The notes beneath the pieces are model-generated. The model was not told the origin of the DNA and searched no databases. It was given only the letters and a program-made list of their open reading frames with translations. A stretch of 64,000 nt of DNA, from NCBI GenBank assembly GCA_022605425.2, contig JAKIMF020000001.1, forward strand, positions 250,501 to 314,500, given 5' to 3'. The stretch comes from Hamiltosporidium tvaerminnensis. Taxonomy: Eukaryota > Microsporidia > Dubosqiidae. Position 1 is the first letter of the stretch; the number at the start of each line of letters is the position of its first letter. Both the position numbers and the translations under genes were made by a program. Below are positions 33,105 through 43,500 of this stretch, one piece after another.

Positions 33105-33184
33105 TAGCAATCCAAGACAAATAATTTATTCAAATTAATTAATTCGAGTAATATAATTCTATTATGTAAATAAATACAAAAAAT

Positions 33185-33247
33185 GGAGATGGTTTAACCT
33201 GCAGAACACATGTAGCATACATTTCGTTTTGCTGGTTAACCATCCCC
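33185..33247 (+). other. Hairpin in array unit 2
   Basis: GATGGTT pairs with AACCATC and the stem continues through GCAGAAC/GTTTTGC. Compared with unit 1, one extra G on the left arm is matched by one extra C on the right. Confidence 0.65.
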
Positions 33248-33747
33248 AGTGATTGAGAAAAAAACCGTTTTATAATTTTTTTTTAGATGTTTAGTAATTA
33301 TTGTGGTATTTTTTGTTTTTTTGTACAATATTTAATTTAATCTGTATTTTCTTAAAATAGTTAATAGATAAGAAGTTTTTAAAATGAAGATTTAAAGAGC
33401 AAAAGAAATATCTTCTAAAAAGCCAACTATTAGTTATAATTTATATAACTATGTTGCCATAACTTTTTCATGGACGGTTTTACCAGTGTTCAAGAATCTA
33501 TAATTAATCCATCAATAGAATTATATATTTGCCATAATATAATAAAATAACCTTCAATGTCAAATAGACCTGTCTTTTATATTATATAGTTTTTTCTTCT
33601 TCAATCCATTTATTTTATAAATCCTAATAATTTTTATGATTTTAGCCTTATTCGAACTTTGAAATTCCTATATAGCACTTATAACACCACATTTCTATTG
33701 ATATTTCATAAGCCTACCCCATTTTAATATTTTTTATTTATAATATT

Positions 33748-34464
33748 AAAAAGTATTACATCTTTTCAGAATAGTGGCAAGTGTTATATTTGTTTTCATG
33801 ACATTACCGCAGTTCTAGGTTTAACATAAATGACTGTTACCCCAATACCCCATCGGTAACCCCTGCGATACCTACATCCCAAAGCCTTTCATCTGCCAGG
33901 TGTGTAGAACCTAATTACTAAACGAGGCAGTTGCCCGGAGTTCTTTAATGTCCGTTGCATGGAGTGTGATCGAAGTCCGAAGCCCCCCCTAGGCTCCTCC
34001 AAGACTATGCAACATTCCCACTTACCCTACACTTTCTGAACCCAATAAACTTCTGGCCAAGGTATATTTCAGAGATTTACTTGGGGTCCACCTAGACAGT
34101 GCAATTTCATACCAACAGGTATAACCTGCTACTTAGCTCTCCCGGCTTTTAATGGTTTTATTTTAATATCACCCAGGTGCATAATCTTCTAACCTGAGTG
34201 AGCAAGGCTAGTTTTCCATGCTTTTACATGGCAATTACCTACAAGTTTAGCTGCGGTCTGCAATCTAGTTACATAAAAAACTGCAAAAAAAATTGGAGAA
34301 AAAGTTTCGCCGTTTGGTAGACCTTTTTCGTCTTTATGCAAACTTCTATATAAGAACGGAAAACTAGAGTCGTTTTATTCCCAACAAAAACAACCAATGA
34401 TCTTCACATCAGTTTCACACACTCATTACCAAACAGATAGTTTGCGTATGTGGTTATCCTCCCT
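33748..34464 (+). repeat. R1 dispersed repeat, copy D
   Basis: Full length, from AAAAAGTATTACATCTTTTC to GTATGTGGTTATCCTCCCTA. Carries CAGTTGCCCGGAGTTCTTTA and GGTATAACCTGCTACTTAGC. Confidence 0.9.
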
Positions 34465-34543
34465 AATGATCTATTACATTAATTTATTCAAAATAAGCAA
34501 TTCGACTAATATTACCTCATAATATACATAAATCTAAAAAATG

Positions 34544-34608
34544 AGGGAAATGGGTGTAATCTGCACAACACATGTAGCATACATTTCGTTTTGCTGATTA
34601 ACCATCCC
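34544..34608 (+). other. Hairpin in array unit 3, left arm eroded
   Basis: The right arm TGATTAACCATCCCT is intact. The left arm AATGGGTGTAATCTGC has lost most pairing, unlike units 1 and 2. Confidence 0.5.
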
Positions 34609-35150
34609 TAGTGATTGAGAAAAAAACCGTTTTATAAAATTTTTTTAGATTTTTAGTAATTATTGTGGTAATTTTTATTTTTTTTCGTTAGATATTTAAT
34701 TTAATCTGTATTTTCTTTAAATAGTTAATAGATAAGAAGTTTTTAAAATGAAGATTTAAAGAGCAAAAGAAATATCTTCTAAAAAGCCAACTATTAGTTA
34801 TAATTTATATAACTATGTTGCCATAACTTTTTCATGGACGGTTTTACCAGTGTTCAAGAATCTATAATTAATCCATCAATAGAATTATATATTTGCCATA
34901 ATATAATAAAATAACCTTCAATGTCAAATAGACCTGTCTTTTATATTATAAGGTTTTTTCTTCTCCAATCCATTTATTCTTTATACATTCTAATTATTGC
35001 CGTAACACAGCCTTATTTATCTTTTAATATTCCTATATATCATTTATCAGATCCCTTTATTACTATTTCATATAGACTTCATGTAAATATTAATTATTTA
35101 GCAAACAAAATCAATATATGTTTAATATTAACAAAAATCAAGTAAAATTT

Positions 35151-35574
35151 ACTTTCTATCTTTTCAGGTTTAATTTAATATATAAATATGTGTTTATAAA
35201 CTATAATTCGAACAAATATAAGTCATAAATATTTTGAAAAATGTTTGAATAACATACAATAGGCGAGGTAATATACAGAGTAATAGACGAGGTAATAGAT
35301 GAGGTAATAGATAAAGGATAATAGAAGAGGTAATAGATAAAGTAGTAGATGAGGTAATATACAGAGTAATAGATAAAGTACTAGATGAGGTATTATACAG
35401 AGTAATAGAAGAGATTGTGTAAATCTAAGAAGATACATACTAAAAACACTTATAATTTCTATATTTTACAAGTAATTAACACATACATAAATTATTTCTA
35501 AATTCTTTAGATATTTACATACTTCATAATCCATGAAAGAATTAATTAAATCATATTTTTAAACCTTTATGAAG
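35151..35574. other. AT-rich spacer with a GAGGTAATAGA minisatellite
   Basis: 35255-35420 holds about eleven 11-17-bp units mixing GAGGTAATAGATAAA and GAGGTAATATACAGA. No gene seen. Confidence 0.75.
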
Positions 35575-36500
35575 AAAGAATAACCACATTAAAAACTATC
35601 TGCTTGGCAATGAGTGTCTAAAATCATTTTTAACATTTTAATGGAATATAAAACACATGAATCTATAGACTAATCCTTTATAATCCCAACTTATATTTAT
35701 TTAAAAGTATCACATCTTTTTAAAATAGTGGCAAGTGTTACATTTGTTTTCATGACATTAACGCAGTTCTAGGTTTAACATAAATGACTGCTACCCCAAC
35801 ACTCCATCGGTAACCCCTGCGATACCTACGTCCCAAAGCCTTTCATCTACCAGGTGTGTAGAACCTAATTAATAGGCGAGGCAGTTGCCCGGAGTTCGTT
35901 AATGTCCGTTGCATGGAGTGTGATCGAAGGCCGAAGCCCCCCCGGGCTCCCCCAAGACTATGCAGCATTCCCACTTACTCTACACTTTCTGAACCCAATA
36001 AACTTCTAGCCAAGATATATTTCAGAGATTTACATGGGGTCCACCTAGACAGTGCAATGTCATACCAACAGGTATAACCTGCTACTTAGCTCTCCCGGCT
36101 TTTAATGGTTTTTTGTTTTATATCTCCCAGGCGCTAAGTCTTCTAACCTGAGTGGGCAAGGCTAGTTTTCCATGCTTTTACATGGCAATTACCTACATGT
36201 TCAGCTGCGGTCTGCAATCTTGTTACATTAAAAACTACAAATAAATTCGTAGAAAAAGTTTCTCCATTTCGTAGACCTCATCCTCATAAAAACTCCCATG
36301 GAACAACCGAAGATGTAGTGTGTTTTTATTCCCACCGAAAATCCAAACAATGATCTCACAACAGTTTCACACACTCATTGCCAAGCAGAAAGTTTTTTAT
36401 GTGGTTATCTCCCTCCACATCCCAACTTATAACAAATTAAAAGAAATAAATAATAAATTTCCAGTTGTTTATCCTTGAAGGGTAAAACATAAATAAAATA
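35575..36500 (-). repeat. R3 repeat interrupted by R1 copy E
   Basis: 35575-35695 plus 36419-36500 together match 50990-51200. The piece begins with a reversed R1 end (ATAACCACATTAAAAACTAT, TGCTTGGCAATGAGTGT) and continues past the R1 insertion as AACAAATTAAAAGAAATAAA. Confidence 0.72.
35696..36418 (+). repeat. R1 dispersed repeat, copy E, with 13-bp target duplication
   Basis: A 723-bp copy from TTTATTTAAAAGTATCACAT to GTGGTTATCTCCCTCCAC. It is flanked by the identical direct repeat ATCCCAACTTATA at 35683-35695 and 36419-36431. It has no terminal inverted repeats. Read on the minus strand it ends ACTTTTAAATAAA, compatible with an A-rich retroposon tail. Confidence 0.92.
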
Positions 36501-37200
36501 ATTAAGTAAGTTATATCATAAAATAATTCAAAATAACCTTTTAAATTAAAAACAGAAAAGTTACAAATAAATTAAATATAAAAGTTACTGAATGATATAA
36601 GAATTTCTATTTACTTTGTAAAATATTTTAAGTTTTATTTTCATTTATTTTTCTATTCTTAATTTTAGTTTTAGTTTCTATTTTTATTAAAGTTTTATTT
36701 TCATTTATTTTTCTATTCTTATTCTTATTTTTAATTTTAGTTTTAGTTTCTATTAAAAGTTTTATTTTCATTTATTTTTTTATTTTTAATTTTAGTTTTA
36801 GTTTCTATTAAAAGTTTTATTTTCATTTATTTTTCTATTTTTAATTTTAGTTTTAGTTTCTATTTCTATTAAAAGTTTGACATTCTTGTTTTATTTATAA
36901 TTTTAATATCTCATTATATCATTATATCATAAATATCATATAATATCATTTAATATCTTTTAGAAGGTACTGTAATAAAAAAAATAATTTATTATAAACT
37001 AATAAGAATTATTCAAAACAATATATTTCTATCTTTTATCTTTTAATCTTATCATAAAACTAAAATATCATCTTTCTATAAAATATTATATTTCTAATCT
37101 CTATTATCTCTACTAATCTCTACTAATCTCTATTAATCCCTACTAATATCTCTTTAAATATTATCTTTCTTTAGAATTAAATTTTTTTAAAAACATCATT
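36501..37200. other. AT-rich spacer with TTTTATTTTCATTTATTTTT repeats before AsnRS
   Basis: 36635-36880 holds four units of about 55 bp mixing TTTAGTTTTAGTTTCTATTA and TTTATTTTCATTTATTTTTC. 37085-37150 has CTAATCTCTA repeats. No gene. Confidence 0.75.
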
Positions 37201-37208
37201 AAATTTTA

Positions 37209-37211
37209 CCC
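37209..37211 (+). promoter_or_regulatory. CCC motif upstream of AsnRS
   Basis: TTTTACCCTCAAAATG: the CCC ends five bases before the start codon. Confidence 0.5.
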
Positions 37212-37216
37212 TCAAA

Positions 37217-38584
37217 ATGACTGAAAAAATAGAAAGCCAAATTATTGATTTAAGCATTCAAGAAGAAAGTATTGCCTATAAAAAAGTTCAACTTACAGAC
37301 CTTTCAAAAGATTTTATTGGTCAAAAAATTTGTACATTCGGATGGGTAATAACATGTCGTACAACTAAAGCAGGTATGTTTATAGATTTGTATTGTGGTT
37401 TTAAAACAATAAAATGTTTATATCCAAGAGAATTTGAACACAAATCTATTTCTAAATGGACTTCTCTAACAATTTATGGTGAAGTTAAAGAAAACTATAA
37501 GCATTCTAAAGATTCAAGTGAATTTGAAGTACATATTGATCGAATGGAGATATTTGGAGGAAAACAGTCACCACCTTTTCCTATAAACAATGAAACACTT
37601 CCGTTTGTCAAATTAGAAAAAGGACATTTGAATTTGAGAACAGAGGAGCGAATTTTCTTTTTAAAAGCTCGATCTTGTTTAATGCGACATTTTAGAGATT
37701 TTTATTATAAAAATAATTATATTGAAATAACACCCCCTACTATAGTTAAAACACAGGTTGAAGGGGGAAGTACACTTTTTAATTTAAAATATTACGGATC
37801 TGATGCTTATCTTACACAATCATCACAACTGTATTTGGAAACAGTTGTTCCTGTTACTCAGAAGGCATATTGTATTATGCCAAGTTACAGAGCAGAAAAA
37901 AGTAATACTACACGACATTTGAGTGAATATACACATGTGGAAGCAGAATTGGCAGATTTAAATTTTTCAGATTTGTTGGATTCAATTGAAAAATTGGTTT
38001 CTTACGTAATTTCTAAATTTTATGAGGAAATGAGAAAAGATATTTTAATTTTAAATCCAAATTTTGAATTTTTAAAAGTCGTTGAAAAACCATTTAAACG
38101 AATCAGATATACCGATGCTATTGAATTTCTTAGAAATATGAAATATTTGAAAGAAGATGGTACTGAATTTGTATGTGGTGATGATATTCCAGATGCAGGA
38201 GAAAGATTTTTAGTAGAAAAGTATGGAGAAGGATTACCTGTATTTCTGACTCATTTTCCTGTTTCATTTAAACCTTTTTATATGAGAAAAGAAGATGAAG
38301 ACAATACGTTTACTGAAAGTTGTGATCTTTTATTTCCTGGAATTGGTGAGATTTTAGGAGGAAGTATGAGATGTGAAAAACATTCAGAATTAATTGAAGG
38401 ATTTAAAAGAGAAAAAATTGATACAGAAAATTATTTCTGGTATACTGATTTACTGTTGTATGGTCCTTTCAGACATGGAGGATACGGATTAGGATTTGAA
38501 AGATTACTTATGGGATTGATGAGATGGGAAAGTGTTAATAAGGCTTGTCTTTATCCAAGGTTTCTAACAAGATGTGCTCCTTAA
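37217..38584 (+). CDS. Asparaginyl-tRNA synthetase, cytosolic
   Basis: Charges tRNA-Asn using ATP and asparagine. The protein has 455 aa, close to the compact form of the cytosolic class II enzyme, without the long N-terminal extension of animal proteins. An OB-fold anticodon-binding domain covers about 20-115 (GWVITCRTTKAGMFIDLY). The class II core follows with QVEGGSTLF (about 180), YLTQSSQLYLE, motif 2 YRAEKSNTTRHLSEYTHVEAE (224-244), GEILGGSMR and motif 3 HGGYGLGFERLL (420-431). The EGGSTLF and TRHLSE signatures fit AsnRS rather than AspRS. The frame is intact. A dead transposon begins 74 bp after the stop codon. Confidence 0.96.
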   Translation: MTEKIESQIIDLSIQEESIAYKKVQLTDLSKDFIGQKICTFGWVITCRTTKAGMFIDLYCGFKTIKCLYPREFEHKSISKWTSLTIYGEVKENYKHSKDSSEFEVHIDRMEIFGGKQSPPFPINNETLPFVKLEKGHLNLRTEERIFFLKARSCLMRHFRDFYYKNNYIEITPPTIVKTQVEGGSTLFNLKYYGSDAYLTQSSQLYLETVVPVTQKAYCIMPSYRAEKSNTTRHLSEYTHVEAELADLNFSDLLDSIEKLVSYVISKFYEEMRKDILILNPNFEFLKVVEKPFKRIRYTDAIEFLRNMKYLKEDGTEFVCGDDIPDAGERFLVEKYGEGLPVFLTHFPVSFKPFYMRKEDEDNTFTESCDLLFPGIGEILGGSMRCEKHSELIEGFKREKIDTENYFWYTDLLLYGPFRHGGYGLGFERLLMGLMRWESVNKACLYPRFLTRCAP

Positions 38585-38657
38585 TTAAAGTTGATTGGTT
38601 TTATATTTTTATAATTTTATTTTTTTTTATAATCATTTGTAGTTTTTTATTCATTTA

Positions 38658-40204
38658 TAGGTTTTTAGCTCAATATAATAATCCTTGCAATCAATATAAT
38701 AATTTTTCGATCAATATAATAATCCTTGCAATCAATATAATAATTATTTTTAAAAAATAAAAATTTAAAAAATAGAAATTTAAAAAATAAAATTATAAAT
38801 AGTACCTGAGATTTGTTATTCAAGAATAACTTGCCTTACTTCAGCCATTTGCAAATATCTTAACATTTTATGGTACAAAGAACTACAATGTTCTCCGGTG
38901 ATCTCATTAAATTTTTCACAAATTAATATTCTCAACTGAGACTCAGTACGAGCACCGCCTCGAATTACTCTATTTTTCCAGACTGAGAATACATTCTCAA
39001 TTGGATTAAGAAATGGAGAGTAAGGTGTGAGATATTTTATTCGATACGAAGCAATTTCCTCATCATCATTCAATCCACGATAGTGATGAATTCTCGCATT
39101 GTCCATTACAACTATTGGAGTCAAAATTCCTTGCCTTTGACAACTTTCATTAATCTCCTTAATGGATAATTTGAAATCCTCACCATTTACGGCTCTCTCA
39201 TGAATCTTATGGTATATCCTAACATATTTGTTAACTGCTGCGACAGCTGAAATATTTCTACCTCGGAGTGCAGTTACAGATAAGTATGCAGATTAACTTC
39301 ACATATTACGACCTCTGCTGGGGCGTGTTACTACTGCAAACCCAACTTTATCTAAAAAGACAAAGTTTTTGTAATCGTTATCAACCTACACCTCACGAAA
39401 ACTAGTTGCGTAATTGGTTCTTAGCTCAATTGTCGAAAGTGTATTTCTACGCTCAGGCACTAATTTTACACGCTTTAGAGTGTAATGGAACTCTTTTAGT
39501 GCGCGATCAATTGTACTAGTCGACACATCAACATTAAATGTACATTTGACCCATTCTGCCAACTCATACAGGGTTTTTGTATACTTTAAATCAACATAAG
39601 TTTGTAAGCTCTCTTTTATTTCCAAAGTTAACTTTGATCGCCCATCACCACCTCTTTTCTCGACAAATACCAAGCCGGTTTTTAGATATCGTCTAACGAT
39701 ACTTTAACCGTCTGGTAATTTATTCGATAATTAGAGGAAATTGCGGACATAGAATAGCCTTCTAATGTTTTTTTCAATTATGCGTTCCCTTTCATTAATA
39801 GAAACCATTTGTTTCCTCAGACTTGGAATGGTGGTTAGTGGGAGATTTTTATCATGTGATCCCGATGTTTGCACAAGACACTTCAAAACATTGTAATTTT
39901 CGCACTCTATACATTCCGGTGTTTCACCTACATGAAAATCATATTTTTTCTCGTTGGTATTTTTACCTGAAAAAGAATTTGACATGGGAGTTAATTTTAT
40001 AATGAATGAATTATTTTTTAAATTTTTATTTTATAAATTTCTATTTTTTTAAAATAATTATTATATTGATTGCAAGGATTATTATATTGATCGAAAAATT
40101 ATTATATTGATCGAAAAATTATTATATTGATTGCAAGGATTATTATATTGATCGCAAATTATTATATTGATCGAAAAATTATTATATTGATCGAAAAACC
40201 CTAT
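38658..40204 (-). mobile_element. DD34E DNA transposon, decayed copy 2, with iterated ends
   Basis: Ends are TAGGTTTTTAGCTCAATATA (left, imperfect) and GATCGAAAAACCCTATA (right). Inside each end lie serial copies of ATTATATTGATCGAAAAATT and ATTATATTGATTGCAAGGAT: four at the left end and six or seven at the right (40040-40204). Copy 1 has only one or two of these, so the subterminal motif has expanded here. Confidence 0.85.
38816..39985 (-). pseudogene. DD34E transposase pseudogene, copy 2
   Basis: Reads MSNSFSGKNTNEKKYDFHVG from 39985, then LYELAEWVKCTFNVDVSTST, then VVMDNARIHHYRG and SPFLNPIENVFSVWKNRV, ending at 38816, but in at least three frames. The Asp in MDNARIH and the Glu in NPIE are separated by 34 residues (DD34E). 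The DEVGF region around 39290-39380 lies in a broken frame. Decay differs from copy 1, so the two copies died independently. Confidence 0.88.
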
Positions 40205-40554
40205 ATAATCTTTTTATGGGTTATTATAATAATATTTAGCACTTGCTATTTACTATTTAGATATTACCTAGTATTATTACTTATTACTTATCTTATTAGA
40301 TATTACTTAGTAATATTACTTATTACTTTTAGACATTAGTTATTAAGTATAACTGATTAAAAACCCTTTAAGTAATAATTAATAAATTTATAAATTAAAG
40401 AGATAATCTTATGATCTTATGTAAAAATTTAGAAATTAAATTTGTCAATAAAATGTTTTTATAATTATTAAAATTCTATATTTTTTTAAAAGAATTTATT
40501 TGAACTATTTTGTTATTTTAATTATTAAAATTCTATATTTTTATAAAAATCTCA
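40205..40554. other. Spacer between the DD34E copy and the LINE
   Basis: TTACTTAGTAATATTACTTA-type short repeats at 40230-40340. ATAAAAATCTCA (40543-40554) recurs just after the LINE (44356-44367), a possible but imperfect target duplication. Confidence 0.6.
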
Positions 40555-43500
40555 AATGGGTAGAAAGAAAAATGTTAGCAGCGAAATATCGAATAATACC
40601 AAAATAAAGGCTGCAAACGACGCTGATGAGGTGAAAAAGAGTGATAGTGAGATACAAAAATGTAAGCTACACCCACCGGCGATTCCCCTACCTTCCTCCT
40701 CCTACACAACAATAACACCTCCACCACCAAGCCAAACATGCAGTAAAATGCAAAATAGTGGGCTTGACACCTTACCTTCGCCTAATACACCAGTTCCCTC
40801 TTCGGTTGAAGTCTCTGCGTGCGAGCCATCGTACGACATGACAAGCCCCTGTACTCTAGCTACTCCGGAAGGTAACAGGCTAATGGCATTGCGGACGATA
40901 TTCGATTCCGTAACAGCCGACCCGAAGGAATGGCCTCGAATTGTTTTTTTTGCAGTACAGACAAGGTTTGAAAGAATGCCAAGAAATGGCTGGACAGAGC
41001 TTCACAGGTACTATAATGAGAAATTCGGCTGCACTGAAACTCTCGAAGTGTTAAAAAAATTGGCACAAAGTGAGATGGGAAAGGATGTAAAATCAGAAGA
41101 GAATGGAGAGCGACGTAGAATCGCCACTTGTCTCGCTGATACATGCACCTTGACCGACACCACGGAGTACATAAACCTGAGAGATAAATTCTTGAGTAAA
41201 ATCAAAGAAATCTCTGAGAACGAAATTGGAAAAGTAGTGGTCCGAACTAGAAAACATCCAAATGAATTGGTTGATAGTAAAGTTCTGGATCTCATTAATC
41301 GAGTAGTCGGTGAATATGCAGGAGCTCATGTACCTGAGTCAATTACGGAAGCCGCGTATATCATGCAAGCTGCGCAGGTATGCTATGACGAGGCAACACG
41401 CAAAGAAAAGCCTAGATCCGCTTGGAAGGAAAACATAGAAAGTAAAATTTCTAAGTTAGTACTTTCCAAAGATCTTCTCGAGAAGGCTCGTAAGCAGGAA
41501 AAGCTCTCCACTTCGGAAACGAAGAGCCTTAAGAAAATCATGCGAGAGTTTAATTTAAACTTGAGCAGCGTAACTGATCTTTCTGAGGCTTTAGTTAAGA
41601 AGAATGAGTCTTTGAATGTTTACGAGAAAAAAATTACGATGCATGAAAGTAGGAAGCAATTCCGAAAAGAGAATCGTATGTTTGAGCTTTTCCGAGGTCG
41701 ATTTTATCGTGGGTTATCTGAGCGTGTGGAATCCGAGCATGTGGTTAGCCGTGATGAAATTGTGAGTTTTTGGTCTACAATGTGGAACAAAAATGATGAC
41801 ACAGTCACGTACGATGATTATTTGATTCCATTTGTATCAGATAATCATCCGACCACGTTTCCTTCACTTGATGAATTTGTGAATATCATTAATTGGCTCC
41901 CTAATTGGAAAGCTGCTGGAATTGATGGTATCTACAATTTTTTCATTAAGAAACTTACAACTCTTCACAAATATCTTTATGATATTGTGAAAGTTATATG
42001 TTTAGAAGGAACACCTCAAGCTGATTGGTTTTACTGCGGGCTTACGTATTTGATACCGAAAGGAATTCCACGAAGAGGCTCTGACTACAGGCCAATCACT
42101 TGTATGTCCAACCTCTATAAGTTAACGACAAAGTGTGTAACGAAAGTCGTTCAACTTGAAGTGGAAAGGCGAGGGTTGCTTGCAGAGAACCAACTAGGGG
42201 CGGTAAGAGGTGTGCAGGGAGCGAAAGAGCAGGCTCTACTGAATATTGCCTTAAATAAAGAGTACGGAAACAATCTTAAGGCAACATGGATTGATGTTAA
42301 AAAAGCTTATGATTCAATAGATCATGCTTATTTAACTCAATGCATTGAAAACCTTAATTTACCTGATTGGATCCTGAAATTTATTAAGGTAATTATATCA
42401 AAATGGAAAATTGATATATCAGTAGGGCCTGAAAAAATCATGAGCAAGAAGATTGATAGAGGGATCCTGCAAGGAGATAGTCTGTCACCTTTGTTATTTG
42501 TGTTGTGTATGGATCCATTAAGCCGAAAGCTTAATGAAAAATACACAAAAGTGACAGTACAAACAGATGCAGAATCCCATTCTACTAATCATCTCTTGTT
42601 TATTGATGATCTTAAGCTCCTTGCAAAAGACAGCTCCACATTGAGTGCTATGACAGGCGAGGCAAAGGAATTTTTAGAGGTGATTGGCTTAGAGATTAAC
42701 AAAGAGAAGTCAGCCACAAATGATACGTGTTGTGAAGATACTGCTACTCTTCTAGAAGGTGTTAGTGTTTACAAATATTTAGGAATAATAGAAGATAGCA
42801 GAGGAATCCCAACACGTAGCTCATTTGAAGAAGTACAGAGCAAACTTATATCAAGAGTTGAAAGACTTTGTCACACTAGATTAAATGCAAAAAATTTATT
42901 TTCTGCAATCAATCAACATGCGATATCGTTAATCAACTACCACATAGGAGTACTTCGACTTGAACCGGCTGACTTCTCTAAGTTAGATGATGTAGTGCGT
43001 GCGGTGTTGGTTAAAAATAAGATACATCTCCGCCCAGGATGTAAAGAGCGGTTGTATCTTCCTAGAACAGAACTTGGAAGAGGCCTACATAGTGTTGAGT
43101 TGCGAAGCGAACATATGCTTCTGCAACTCTTGGATTGTCTGGAAAAAAGTAAAGAAATATCAACTAGACGAGCAGCAATCCTCAAGGTGGAGAATAATAA
43201 TAAAACCCATCTTGCACTAATAAAAGGCTTCTTAAAAGTAAAGTACAGGTTGGCAGAAGAAGTCACTAAGAAAAGTTTAGAAGAAGCTCAACTTGCAAAA
43301 CTATATAACGAAATAGAAAAACAAAAACTCCATTCAAAGTTATATAATGCAAGGAAAAATGAGCTTGTGAGTGTTAGTGACTCTTCAAGATGGCTAAAGA
43401 GAGGAAATATTAGGCCACGAAATGAAGCTGTGTTCTGCTATATCCAGGATAGAAATGTATTCTGGGGAGCAGATGGTGTGTGTCAACATTGCGGGAAGTC

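Larger units (their letters stand above)
31826..35150 (+). repeat. Tandem array of about 1.36-kb units (hairpin + spacer + R1)
   Basis: Two complete units and one partial. The landmark GTAGCATACATTT lies at 31857, 33212 and 34574 (periods 1355 and 1362), and ATGTCAAATAGACC at 33557 and 34921 (period 1364). Each complete unit contains R1 (copies C and D). The stretch 33340-33600 is virtually identical to 34705-34965, so the last duplication is recent, while unit 1 is clearly older. Confidence 0.9.

Noticed and set aside
32833-33120. A 95-codon minus-strand frame in R1 copy C with Cys pairs (WCRYCLGFCGN)
   Set aside because: The other R1 copies have stops and shifts in the same place, so it is not a conserved protein.
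18125-36418. R1 as an rRNA fragment
   Set aside because: It has structured-looking GC-richer stretches, but I could match none of the universal SSU or LSU motifs; target duplication at copy E indicates a mobile repeat.
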